From Aplectana chamaeleonis (lineage: Eukaryota > Nematoda > Chromadorea > Rhabditida > Cosmocercidae): a DNA stretch of 64,000 bases. How positions within the stretch are numbered: the stretch's first letter is position 1; each line of letters begins with the position of its first letter. Shown here piece after piece: positions 1 through 9,547 of the stretch. Where the stretch lies: NCBI GenBank assembly GCA_029168955.1, contig JAPDOI010001425.1:62001-126000 (forward strand), read 5' to 3'. The notes beneath the pieces are model-generated. The model made no database searches and was not told the DNA's origin. It saw only the letters and a list, made by a program, of their open reading frames with translations. The position numbers and the translations under genes are program-made.

Positions 1-194
1 AGGAGAGAGTGGCTGGCAATAGCACGCGTGCCACGATAAACAAAGCGTTAGTACGCCAGCACAAGCAGCAGGAGCTCCTGGTTGTTGCCAGCATATCCTG
101 CTGTTACCAGCAGCTACAGCACAGATGCTACCGATCCCTTCGTGCCGGCGTACTAACGGTATTGTGCCGACGTACTAAGCCCCGACTGTCCGAG
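1..194. mobile_element. TIR element A, partial copy at window edge
   Basis: This is the reverse complement of 4782-4975, the left part of the complete 656-bp TIR element at 4782-5437. Its terminal sequence (ending CGACTGTCCGAG at 194) is followed by TA, as in the other arm. The rest of the element lies outside the window. It is non-coding. Confidence 0.8.
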
Positions 195-196
195 TA

Positions 197-775
197 ACAC
201 GCGAACTTTAGATCTACTTGATGACGAGCCAAATCGGGAATCGAGACGATCTGCGTATTCTTTTCCGCGAAAAATCCAGGAATTTACAGCTTTCAGGCAG
301 GTAATGACGGCCCATAGTGGGTTGTCTTTGTCATAAATGTAAATACGACACGAGCACCTTTTTCCACCTCTATTTTCTGTCCTATTCAGAAGTATCATTC
401 GACTGTTGTTGTAGTCATATGTGATTGCTGTTCAAGCAGACCAACGATCGATTGAATGACAACATGACTATTTCATTCTCTGTGTAATCACAGCAAGTAA
501 AAGGACTTGCAGCGTTTAAGAACAATGTCAGTTTTGAGTGGTGTGCCTCGTGTGCGGTCGATCTCGACTGCTCTCTCTGGTTGTGGTGTGGTCGTACTTG
601 ACCTTATATCATTCTCATTCCAACTTCGAAGTGTTGCAGCGCCTGCTCACATTCTCGGACAAAGTCTAAGTTCAATGTTTAAAATTTTGTTGCCCAGATA
701 GTTGGAGAGATTTTTTTTTCGTTGTTGCCCAGATAGTTGGAGATTTTTTTTCTCGATTGCACCTGCTGTACGATA
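197..775 (+). other. 5' flank / 5' UTR region of CR1-like LINE
   Basis: This stretch lies between the TIR element end and ORF1. It holds no ORF with protein-like content. At about 688-750 a segment GTTGCCCAGATAGTTGGAGA is repeated twice in tandem, separated by a T-run, just upstream of ORF1; it could be part of the LINE 5' UTR or promoter. The same block occurs inverted at about 4204-4779. Where the LINE starts cannot be seen without another copy. Confidence 0.45.
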
Positions 776-1486
776 ATGTCAAAACCGTCAAAGCCAACTA
801 CTCGCCAGGCCAATAAGGGTCCCGGAGTTGTCGCGGGAGAGCTCGAATCATCATCCACTAGGGATCCTCAGGCTTGTAATGAGGTTCTGGAGGCTGACAT
901 TGCAAAGATGTCAGCTCTTGACCTCATGAACGCCATACTCCAACGTAACAAGGATCCCCTGGTAGAGAGGATGGTTCGTGCTCTTTTACACAAGTTTCCG
1001 GAACAGGTCTCGGCAGGCATTGAATCGGAAAAAATGGCACGTAGCATAGTAATCTCCGGTCTCCCTGAGGCTCCGAAGGAGATGCCTCCCTTGGAGAAGC
1101 GGGCCGATTTGGAGAACAAAGTGGACCAAGTTATGAGCGTACTAAACGTGGACTGCAGGCCATCAGATGTGTTCCGCATGGGCGCTTTAAGTGAGTCGAG
1201 CGCACGTCCGCGTCTGGTTAAAGTTGTACTACCCACGCGGTCGTACTGGGCAACGGCTCTGGCTAACACCCACCGGCTTCGTGGGTCCAACTTTCCTGAC
1301 GCTTACGTGCGTAGAAGTATGACTAGAGAAGAGCGTCAGCGAGAGTTCGAAATGAGACAGGAGTGTCGAGAGCGCAACAAACAACTAAATTCTCGCACTT
1401 GGGTTGTGTACCGCGGCGAAATTCGGCGCGTTCAAGACCTACCTAGATCTACCGTCCAAGACCTACCTAGATCGGGAAACGCCTAG
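776..1486 (+). CDS. CR1-like LINE ORF1 protein (RNA-binding, left arm)
   Basis: This is a 236-residue frame from the ATG at 776; the frame is open from 737, but the downstream ATG gives the more plausible MSKPSKP start. The first 90 residues are low-complexity and helical. The C-terminal half has the layout of LINE ORF1 RRM/CTD domains: IVISGLPE, DVFRMG, RPRLVKVVLP, YVRRSMT, RNKQLN and WVVYRGEI in that order. Known ORF1 proteins of this kind bind element RNA in a ribonucleoprotein and act as nucleic-acid chaperones. ORF2 follows in another frame within 25 bases. An identical ORF1 lies inverted at 3493-4203. The family call is by pattern; the exact clade is inferred from the ORF2 that follows. 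Confidence 0.8.
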   Translation: MSKPSKPTTRQANKGPGVVAGELESSSTRDPQACNEVLEADIAKMSALDLMNAILQRNKDPLVERMVRALLHKFPEQVSAGIESEKMARSIVISGLPEAPKEMPPLEKRADLENKVDQVMSVLNVDCRPSDVFRMGALSESSARPRLVKVVLPTRSYWATALANTHRLRGSNFPDAYVRRSMTREERQREFEMRQECRERNKQLNSRTWVVYRGEIRRVQDLPRSTVQDLPRSGNA

Positions 1487-2927
1487 TTAGTCACGGAGCA
1501 CCCCAAGGTTTGAGTTGCTTCCTTTTTAATGCTCGAAGCCTTTGTAATAAAATTCACCACCTTCACTATTTCCTTGCAGTTCATACTCCAGACATGGTTT
1601 TTATAACAGAAACATGGCTCTCATCTAAGATTACCAATTCCGAAATAATCTCGAAATTTCCCTATAAAATTTTTCGATCAGATCGTGGGGGTAGTAGAGG
1701 TGGTGGAATATGTTGCCTTGTTAAACGCTCTATGAACATCTTATCGTGCACTTTCCCCCCTGCTCTTAAATCGAACTTGCTCGTCCTGGATGCTTTTGAT
1801 TCGCAGTTTTCGTCGACGTTCAGTATAGTCTTGCTTTATCGGCCGCCCAGCTCAACCTCTGCCGATGACGAAGCACTTCATGATGTTCTTGTGGACTCTT
1901 GTCTTTCTGATAAATTTCTAATAATGCTAGGAGATCTGAATCTTGACATAGATTGGGTATTGAGTGTACGAAGAGATGCGAATAGTAGAAAATTCCTAGA
2001 ATTTTTCAAGTGTTGTAACTTGTCCCAGTATGTGCGCTCACCAACTCGGGGCACTTCGTTTCTAGATGTAATTTTAACTTCAGAACCTATTTTGGACAAT
2101 ATCTCGGTCATTCCCCCTTTTGCCACTTCTGATCACAATATGATTTCCTTCCGGATTTGTAGCGAATTGCCATCAATCCCGTTATTACCATTTCCAAATT
2201 TCAACAAAGCCGACTATCATGCATTATCTGCATACTTCTCCTCTATCGATTGGTGGGGAACTTTCCAAGGTTACACTACTGTTGACGATGTTTATCAAAT
2301 ATTTTGCCGCAGAGTATACTCGGGTTTGGCTCAGTTCGTTCCATTTGAGACTAGACAGGAAAGAAAAGTACAGTATCCTAGACATATATGTAATCTAGTC
2401 TCTCAAAAAAATCGCCTTTTTTACACTTTGCCTGAACCTTTATCTCATGCGTGCTACAAGAAGGTTTGCGACGAGCTGGATCGCCATTTGAAAAAATTCT
2501 TGGCCAACCAAGAGAAACGTGCCAGTAGCAGTCCTAACAGAAAAGCGATATACCAGCTTATAAATTTAAAACTGAAATCTCAGTGTCATGACTTCGTAAT
2601 CGAAGACGATACTGGTAACAGATGGATGGACGATAAGGGCAAAGCGGAAGCACTAGCCAAGTATTTTGCTTCGGTTTTTTCCTCTGAAAATGATGATGTT
2701 TTCAGTAATCACCTTTGTTGCGATCAAGTTTTGAACTCTCCAGATGAAGTAGTAGTATTCCCGCACGATGTACTCAAAATTTTGAAATCATTAAAAAAAT
2801 CCAATGCGGCAACTTTCGATGGAATTCCACAAATTGTCTATAAAAACTGCGCGACTGCTCTCTGTAGACCTCTTTCTATGATTTTCAACATGTCTTTGAT
2901 TTTCAATGAAGTTCCATCGTTATGGAA
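1486..2927 (+). pseudogene. CR1-like LINE ORF2, endonuclease plus start of reverse transcriptase, truncated
   Basis: The frame opens at the ORF1 stop and has no ATG before the endonuclease, so initiation is unclear. Endonuclease (AP-type, exonuclease-endonuclease-phosphatase fold) motifs are in order: FNARSLCNK with the catalytic Asn, ITETWL with the metal-binding Glu, LLYRPPSS, LGDLNLDIDW with Asp and Asn, and TSDHNMISFR with the Asp-His pair. From about residue 400 the pattern DGIPQIVYKNC and SMIFNMSLIF is the fingers start of a reverse transcriptase. At 2928 the sequence switches to the inverted arm, so the polymerase core is lost. A full ORF2 of this type usually runs near 900-1000 residues. 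The endonuclease itself reads intact; the element cannot retrotranspose as it stands. Confidence 0.85.
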
Positions 2928-3475
2928 CCCCGAGTTGGTGAGCGCACATACTGGGACAAGTTACAACACTTGAAAAATTCTAGGAATTTTCTACTATTCG
3001 CATCTCTTCCTACACTCAATACCCAATCTATGTCAAGATTCAGATCTCCTAGCATTATTAGAAATTTATCAGAAAGACAAGAGTCCACAAGAACATCAAG
3101 AAGTGCTTCGTCATCGGCAGAGGTTGAGCTGGGCGGCCGATAAAGCAAGACTATTCTGAACGTCGACGAAAACTGCGAATCAAAAGCATCCAGGACGAGC
3201 AAGTTCGATTTAAGAGCAGGGGGGAAAGTGCACGATAAGATGTTCATAGAGCGTTTAACAAGGCAACATATTCCACCACCTCTACTACCCCCCACGATCT
3301 GATCGAAAAATTTTATAGGGAAATTTCGAGATTATTTCGGAATTGGTAATCTTAGATGAGAGCCATGTTTCTGTTATGAAAACCATGTCTGGAGTATGAA
3401 CTGCAAGGAAATAGTGAAGGTGGTGAATTTTATTACAAAGGCTTCGAGCATTAAAAGGAAGCAACTCAAACCATG
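2928..3475 (-). pseudogene. CR1-like LINE ORF2 endonuclease fragment (right arm)
   Basis: This is the reverse-strand copy of the left-arm endonuclease, reading LLYRPPSS and LGDLNLDIDW before it ends at the palindrome junction. A G-run near 3290-3295 has one G more than the left arm, which shifts the frame between the N-terminal part (3296-3475) and the rest. The region after QYVRSPTRG, including the SDH motif, is absent because the arm ends there. It is therefore broken twice: one frameshift and one truncation. Confidence 0.85.
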
Positions 3476-3492
3476 GGGTGCTCCGTGACTAA

Positions 3493-4203
3493 CTAGGCGT
3501 TTCCCGATCTAGGTAGGTCTTGGACGGTAGATCTAGGTAGGTCTTGAACGCGCCGAATTTCGCCGCGGTACACAACCCAAGTGCGAGAATTTAGTTGTTT
3601 GTTGCGCTCTCGACACTCCTGTCTCATTTCGAACTCTCGCTGACGCTCTTCTCTAGTCATACTTCTACGCACGTAAGCGTCAGGAAAGTTGGACCCACGA
3701 AGCCGGTGGGTGTTAGCCAGAGCCGTTGCCCAGTACGACCGCGTGGGTAGTACAACTTTAACCAGACGCGGACGTGCGCTCGACTCACTTAAAGCGCCCA
3801 TGCGGAACACATCTGATGGCCTGCAGTCCACGTTTAGTACGCTCATAACTTGGTCCACTTTGTTCTCCAAATCGGCCCGCTTCTCCAAGGGAGGCATCTC
3901 CTTCGGAGCCTCAGGGAGACCGGAGATTACCATGCTACGTGCCATTTTCTCCGATTCAATGCCTGCCGAGACCTGTTCCGGAAACTTGTGCAAAAGAGCA
4001 CGAACCATCCTCTCTACCAGGGGATCCTTGTTACGTTGGAGTATGGCGTTCATGAGGTCAAGAGCTGACATCTTTGCAATGTCAGCCTCCAGAACCTCAT
4101 TACAAGCCTGAGGATCCCTAGTGGATGATGATTCGAGCTCTCCCGCGACAACTCCGGGACCTTTATTTGCCTGGCGAGTAGTTGGCTTTGACGGTTTTGA
4201 CAT
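3493..4203 (-). CDS. CR1-like LINE ORF1 protein (RNA-binding, right arm)
   Basis: This is the same 236-residue protein as on the left arm, on the opposite strand, with the ATG at 4203. The only residue difference seen is Ile to Met in the segment before SGLPE. It keeps the GLPE, FRMG, RPRLVKV and YVRRSMT motifs of LINE ORF1 RNA-binding proteins. The near-identity to the left copy points to a recent duplication, active conversion between the arms, or an assembly artefact. Confidence 0.8.
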   Translation of the reverse strand: MSKPSKPTTRQANKGPGVVAGELESSSTRDPQACNEVLEADIAKMSALDLMNAILQRNKDPLVERMVRALLHKFPEQVSAGIESEKMARSMVISGLPEAPKEMPPLEKRADLENKVDQVMSVLNVDCRPSDVFRMGALSESSARPRLVKVVLPTRSYWATALANTHRLRGSNFPDAYVRRSMTREERQREFEMRQECRERNKQLNSRTWVVYRGEIRRVQDLPRSTVQDLPRSGNA

Positions 4204-4781
4204 TATCGTACAGCAGGTGCAATCGAGAAAAAAAATCTCCAACTATCTGGGCAACAACGAAAAAAATCTCTCCAACTATCTGGGCAACAAAATTTTAAAC
4301 ATTGAACTTAGACTTTGTCCGAGAATGTGAGCGGGCGCTGCAACACTTCGAAGTTGGAATGAGAATGATATAAGGTCAAGTACGACCACACCACAACCAG
4401 AGAGAGCAGTCGAGATCGACCGCACACGAGGCACACCACTCAAAACTGACATTGTTCTTAAACGCTGCAAGTCCTTTTACTTGCTGTGATTACACAGAGA
4501 ATGAAATAGTCATGTTGTCATTCAATCGATCGTTGGTCTGCTTGAACAGCAATCACATATGACTACAACAACAGTCGAATGATACTTGTGAATAGGACAG
4601 AAAATAGAGGTGGAAAAGGTGCTCGTGTCGTATTTACATTTATGACAAAGACAACCCACTATGGGCCGTCATTACCTGCCTGAAAGCTGTAAATTCCTGG
4701 ATTTTTCGCGGAAAAGAATACGCAGATCGTCTCGATTCCCGATTTGGCTCGTCATCAAGTAGATCTAAAGTTCGCGTGTTA

Positions 4782-5437
4782 CTCGGACAGTCGGGGCTTA
4801 GTACGTCGGCACAATACCGTTAGTACGCCGGCACGAAGGGATCGGTAGCATCTGTGCTGTAGCTGCTGGTAACAGCAGGATATGCTGGCAACAACCAGGA
4901 GCTCCTGCTGCTTGTGCTGGCGTACTAACGCTTTGTTTATCGTGGCACGCGTGCTATTGCCAGCCACTCTCTCCTAGTGTCTGCTGACACTCTTCCATTG
5001 ATTTGTCTAATACGAATGAACATTGCAGCATCCTCTTGTACGACGGCGGCGGGTATATAAGGCGCCCAGTCTCGCTGAGGGGGCAGTTGGCCGTTTGAGG
5101 CCAGTCCGATAGGGTGACCTTGTGTCACTGTTCGGAAGTTAATTTTTGGAATGCTGAGGGGATCTTCCCCATCGCCTATCGCGAGGGAAGCCTCCTGGTT
5201 GCGGACCGCGGCGAGGATGTTCTCCTTGCTGCTGGCCGCGACAAGAATTATATCCAACACCGGTAAGGAGGGTGGCAGTCCAAATTCTGTCGATAATGAG
5301 CGTTAGTACGCCAGCATACGTTGGCAGGATATGCTGCCGCAACCAGCAGCTCCTGCACACAACGAGCGTTAGTATGCCAGGTTTGCCCTGGCGTACTAAC
5401 GGTATTGTGCCGACGTACTAAGCCCCGACTGTCTGAG
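4782..5437. mobile_element. TIR element A, complete copy (656 bp, non-autonomous)
   Basis: The ends are inverted repeats of about 35 bp: CTCGGACAGTCGGGGCTTAG at the left and the complement at the right (ending CTGTCTGAG). TA flanks both ends (4780-4781 and 5438-5439), so the target duplication is probably TA. Subterminal motifs GTTAGTACGCC recur in both orientations at both ends, typical of transposase-binding repeats. No transposase ORF is present. A second copy is 24910-25617 and a partial one is at the window start. A TA duplication suggests a Tc1/mariner-like mobiliser, but the termini do not match a family I can name. Confidence 0.8.
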
Positions 5438-5439
5438 TA

Positions 5440-5946
5440 GCAGGAAACCACGATCTCGGATTTCATTACGCGTTTGTTCATTTCAATATCGGAGAATTGA
5501 TAATATCAATGTTCATATTGTAATAGTCGTGTTCAAGGGTTTCCCCGACCAGTTAAGGATTGTTTTGAGAAGAGATTCAACAGGAGTGTGGTCGATATGG
5601 TGGTTATGAAAGGTGAGTTCCACCAACTACTACAATCTTTGAAATGTATGTAGCCGTCTGGGGTGGTAGTAAACCTGCCAAACTACGATGTTACCGAAGA
5701 CTTTTAACATCAATGTTAACTGAGAGGTTATTAGTATTGACTGAAATCGGTGTACTAACATCTAGGACAGAAATAAAGCTACTATGAAAATCTTAGAGTT
5801 AAACTTCAAAGTTAGTACGCTTTAACTACCTTCTTACCCCCCTTGAAACTCTCAACCGCGAACATTGGTGTTCGCTAATTAATCGGCGCTCTCCACAGGC
5901 CAACGGTGAGGCACTGCGCCTATTGAGGAGTGCGCTAGACGGCGAT
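5440..5946. other. Spacer, nothing recognised
   Basis: There is no ORF with protein-like content and no clear inverted repeat. One GTTAGTACGC motif at about 5812 resembles the subterminal motif of TIR element A and could be a fragment. Confidence 0.4.
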
Positions 5947-5996
5947 GGCGGGTTAGGGTGAAAAGCCCTCGAGAGGACTTTTCAGCGTAACCCGCC
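5947..5996. repeat. 50-bp near-perfect hairpin
   Basis: GGCGGGTTA is answered by TAACCCGCC, and inside it TGAAAAG with CTTTTCA, closing on a CTCGAG-type centre. Only three or four positions in the stem do not pair. It is too compact for a MITE with a loop, and no second copy was found in this window. Confidence 0.7.
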
Positions 5997-6266
5997 AATT
6001 CGGAGTTCTTCATCCATCATATTTGAAGCCGTGATTGTGCCAAGAACTGTCCGAATGCACGTCAACTCCCCAACAGCTGGCGCAAAATTCGTCATGCCTA
6101 GTGATGACGCGATCAAAAGTCCGGTATTGCTATTCTTTGATTGATCAACGGAGACGAATCCAGCTGACTGTTTCACCCGTGATTGTCCCTTTTTGCCTAG
6201 CTTTCGTGTTTTGCGTTTACGATTTCTCTTGTTGTATGTTCTTTTGGTTTGAAAAAAACATTGCAA
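5982..6266 (-). other. 94-codon open frame of unknown meaning
   Basis: The N-terminal 30 residues are a basic Lys/Arg stretch; the remainder (SAGFVSVDQSKNSNTG, LIASSLGMTNFAPAVG) has a soluble-protein-like composition. It ends inside the hairpin at 5947-5996. No family was recognised, and neither a promoter nor splice sites decide for it. It may be an exon, a transposon remnant or chance. Confidence 0.15.
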
Positions 6267-6269
6267 ATT

Positions 6270-7448
6270 TAATAAAACTGTCCGAGAAACCTCTCAAACG
6301 AACAGCTGTTCCAGAGTGCGCTGAAACGGATTTTAAAGTTCTTATTTTTTTGCTTTTGGGTTGTGTCTTTTTGTTTCGTTTTTGCTTATCAGCAATTTGC
6401 TAATCTCTATTGTCGTGACCCTGTGTTTTCTTAGGTAGGCTTGAGAAAGAAATACTGATAAATTCAATTCAATTGTAGAGCCGTGATATTCGATTTTTGA
6501 ACATTCTCAAGTGTATGGAATGCGAATATCTCACAGTCGAAAAATTGCCGAACACTAATACTGAACTAGACGATTTTTTAATGGTTTTTGTGAAAATTTT
6601 CCCAATATTAATCTGAATCCAATGCAGGACAATTATCCGTGTTCATTCATCTATCCAAAAGAATTTAACATCGAATATTATTCGTTTAATTACTCGGCTC
6701 GGTCCCATGTCTGGTATTTACTCTCCTTGTGTTTGCATAGCTGAGGCTAGCAATCACAAAAAGCAAGAAAAGTACCAGAATTTTTGTTTGCGAAATGTTT
6801 ATTATTCATGTTCACCTTGAGAGTGAGTTTTATTCTTCCAGGCTACTTTTCTAATGAATTTTTCCCAGAACACCTTTCAAATTCGGTAAAATGTGGTTAC
6901 TGCGGAAGTGAAAACGACAAATTGTGTGTTTTCTCTGTCCTTTTTTGCTTTTATAGCCTGAGAAAACAAATGCTACAGGGCAAAGACAAAAGTGAATGTA
7001 AAGTTGTCATGAACGCAGACGAAAAAAACAATTAGATCTGAACTCTCACTAAAGAAACTTCAAACTTCAGCTTTTTACAAATTCTGGAAAAGCTACTCTT
7101 CTGCCCAATTCTTCGGCCATATCTACCTCATATCTTAGCCCTCATTATATCTGACGGCATGACTAAGGAAGGTGGAAAACTCAGAACGTGAAGGCTAGAC
7201 AAAGGAAGAACAAACAGAGAAAAAAACTATCAGCTGAACGGATCGGTCAATGGAAGCATGGATATAATAACTGAAAAGATAAGTGTATGTCAAACACATC
7301 GTGAACACGAGAAGAAAGAGTGCGCGCTAAGCAAAAACTGATTTCCACTCTCATCATTGTTAAGGCTACTGCTTCTCTCACAAGTGTTGATGTGTATGAA
7401 ACACGGTCAAAGAAGGTTGGAGAGCATATCAGCAGCCATTCTCTAAGT
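6270..7448. other. AT-rich spacer with weak ORF
   Basis: It is mostly AT-rich. An 83-codon plus-strand frame at 6784-7035 begins with a hydrophobic stretch (CLLFMFTLRVSFILPGYF) and contains CGYCGSENDKLC, but no family is recognised and it may be chance. Nothing else is seen. Confidence 0.3.
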
Positions 7449-7520
7449 GGTTGGGTGGTGTAGCGCAATGTAGCGCTGCAGCCATTAGCGCGTCCAGTGG
7501 TTCGAATCCGCGAACATCCG
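7449..7520 (+). pseudogene. Degenerate tRNA-like sequence
   Basis: An A-box-like TGGTGTAGCGCAATG is followed about 45 bases later by a good B box, GGTTCGAATCC. The acceptor stem does not pair convincingly. It is probably a tRNA pseudogene or the head of a tRNA-derived SINE. Confidence 0.35.
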
Positions 7521-7579
7521 CTTTTTCACTTGCATGTGGAAAAGTTGAAGACGTCAGTCATCTGTGGCACACTATGATC

Positions 7580-7655
7580 AGCACAGCTTAGTGCAAAGTG
7601 ATGTACCGCTGCTCATGTGCCAGGGCTCGCGGGTTCGCATCCGAGGTACTTTGCC
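7580..7655 (+). pseudogene. Degenerate tRNA-like sequence
   Basis: TTAGTGCAAAGTG resembles an A box, and GGGTTCGCATCC is a B-box-like segment about 40 bases downstream. No complete cloverleaf is seen. It follows another tRNA-like stretch by about 100 bases, which suggests a repeated tRNA-derived unit. Confidence 0.25.
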
Positions 7656-7659
7656 AATG

Positions 7660-8149
7660 CGTGGCTAGATGCCTCCGAGGGCGCGGCTTGAAACGCCGCC
7701 CCCATTCCATGTAGCGAGAATTTAAGGGTTTTAGCTACGATAGATAAAACCCGCATATTCTTGTGTCGTTCGAACCATTGTTCTATCTGACGCTAAACCC
7801 GTATATTCTCGCTATAATTTTGTAGCGAGAATCTACGGATTCAGCGACAGGCTGTGTTGAAATGCAATCATAACCCGCGTTGGCTACGCGGAACGCAGGG
7901 ATGCCGTTCGATCAGTCCTGGCCCAGTCAAACCACGAATAACTTGAAACTCTGTGGGTGGTCGTGGAGGGTGACACCGTGTCGCTCACTGCAACGCAAGG
8001 GATAATTTTGGCCGCTGGTATGCTGCAGGCCGTGGGGAAGAAACGGCGATGCGCTCGATCGCAGCGGGGATCGTCTTTCTAGTACAGATCAAGACTGGGT
8101 GGGTCGATCGACCGTGTGCTGCAACGAGAATAAGCGTAGGGTTCTAAGC
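7660..8149. other. Spacer with a small inverted repeat
   Basis: TGTAGCGAGAAT recurs around 7712 and 7823 and is answered by ATTCTCGCTA at 7804, so parts of 7710-7850 can fold. The text around 7660 (CTAGATGCCTCCGAGG) resembles 9112-9125 and 31778-31791, a dispersed repeat. No coding potential was seen. Confidence 0.35.
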
Positions 8150-9050
8150 TAGACCTCTTGCTGGGACGGGTCTTGTGCGCCGGCCTTCTCGCCGTTTGCC
8201 AATCATGGCAGCCTCGGCATAGGGTGTGCCGCGCTCGCCGCGGCAGCGACGACGCAACATCGATAACGAGCAGGCCGATTGAGTGATCGGCGGAGATCAT
8301 GCAGAGGAAATGACTAACGACACATACATCTTAACTCCGTTTTAAGCGAAAACACTAAGGAATCCTTGTAATGCCTTCAAACATATCGCCCATTTTCAAC
8401 AAGGATAACCCGATGGTTTTAAAGAGCATTTCTGACACGGGTGTGAGAAATTCTCCGATTTTTTTTCAAGGGGTTGAAACCCCTGGGTGGGAGCATTTCT
8501 GACACGGGTGTGAGAAATTCTCCGATTTTTTTTCAAGGGGTTGAAACCCCTGGGGGGAACATTTCTGACACGGGTGTGAGAATATCTCCGATTTTTTTCA
8601 AGCGGTCGAAACCCCTGGGTGGGAGCATTTCTGACACGGGTGTGAGAAATTCTCCGATTTTCTCCAAGGGGTTGAAACCCCTGGGTTTGTGAAATTCTGT
8701 TAAGCGTGCCATATGCTCTTACAATATAGTTATGCTCTTTCATTAAAACTTTGTTTTTTTTAAAGAAATCCTTACAAAGCGTGGTATATTATCCACTCCA
8801 GCATTTCAAACTTCGTATGATCCCTAAATATTTGAGGTCAGTACGAAGGAACCCCAGTGTTTTTGCTCAAAGCGAAGTTTAGATGTATGTGTCGGTAGTC
8901 ATTTCCTCTGCATGATCTCCGCCGATCACTCAATCGGCCTGCTCATTATCGTCGCTGCCGGGCCCAGCGCGGCACACCGTATACCGAGGCTGCCATGATT
9001 GGCAAACGGCGAGAAGGCCGGCGCACAAGACCCGTCCCAGCAAGAGGTCA
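8150..9050. repeat. Fold-back element with about 200-bp arms
   Basis: Left arm 8150-8365 is the reverse complement, at roughly 85-90 percent by eye, of 8850-9050. Shared blocks include CTTGCTGGGACGGGTCTTGT and its complement, CGGAGATCATGCAGAGGAAA and its complement. The loop carries the 66-bp minisatellite. No transposase is present, so this is a non-autonomous fold-back or MITE-like element. Confidence 0.85.
8424..8690. repeat. 66-bp tandem minisatellite, four copies
   Basis: The units start at 8426, 8493, 8559 and 8625. Each contains GCATTTCTGACACGGGTGTG, then GAGAAATTCTCCGAT and AAGGGGTTGAAACCCCTGGG, the last two being short palindromes. The 66-bp period is a multiple of three, so open frames appear on both strands (8396-8743 minus, 8474-8692 plus); these are not taken as genes. 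Confidence 0.9.
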
Positions 9051-9368
9051 GGATTAGATCCCCGAGGCTAAACTTTTCGTAATTTACGTAAATTCTCGTG
9101 TCAAAATTAGACTAGATGCCTCCGAAACCCTGGGCATCTCTTATTTCCGTGCGAGGCATTTAGCTACGCGTTGACGGAGTATTTCTAGTTTTGCGAACAA
9201 ATATGTATCTGGCGGTTCCCAGTTTGACTTAGAGTTACACCGATGTCTCAAGTTATCATTTCTCATCGTTATCTTGACATTATCACACTTCTCAACTCTG
9301 AGTTCTGGCTGGTTTACTACCACCCCTGGTATTTAAGGACAGCCGTTTGTCCCGTAACATCGATGGCT

Positions 9369-9547
9369 CTGGTGTAGGTGAGAGAATCTCAAGGTTTGTT
9401 TGGGTTGAATTTTCGAAAACTTTCATTTAAGAGTCCGGAGTTCTCGCAACAAAACTCCGACTTTTCATGAAGTTCTCAAGCGTATTTAATGAAGGATTTC
9501 GAGAATTCAGCCAACACAAACCTCGAGATTCTCTCACCTGCACCTAA
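9369..9547. mobile_element. Short inverted-repeat element (about 180 bp)
   Basis: GGTGAGAGAATCTCAAGGTT at the left is matched inverted by AACCTCGAGATTCTCTCACC at the right, with further partial pairing inwards (arms near 55 bp). It is non-coding and MITE-like; the target duplication is not certain. Confidence 0.65.

Larger units (their letters stand above)
1..4975. repeat. Large inverted duplication (palindrome) carrying a CR1-like LINE 5' half
   Basis: Bases 1-2051 and 2928-4975 are reverse complements of each other, with an offset of only about three bases over 2 kb. The two ORF1 translations differ at one of 249 residues. The unique spacer is 2052-2927 and carries the rest of the LINE ORF2 present only once. 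The arms include not just LINE sequence but also its 5' flank and the end of a TIR element, so this is a genomic duplication made after the LINE and TIR insertions, not LINE twin-priming. The left arm runs off the window start. A hairpin assembly or template-switch artefact is the main alternative. Confidence 0.93.

Noticed and set aside
868..1290. 140-codon minus-strand ORF
   Set aside because: Antisense shadow of LINE ORF1; the same shadow appears in the inverted arm at 3689-4111.
1..4975. LINE twin-priming inversion
   Set aside because: Twin-priming inverts part of one copy; here the same sequence, including non-LINE flank, is present twice.
8396..8743. 115-codon repetitive protein on the minus strand
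   Set aside because: It is a by-product of the 66-bp minisatellite whose period is a multiple of three; the plus strand is equally open.
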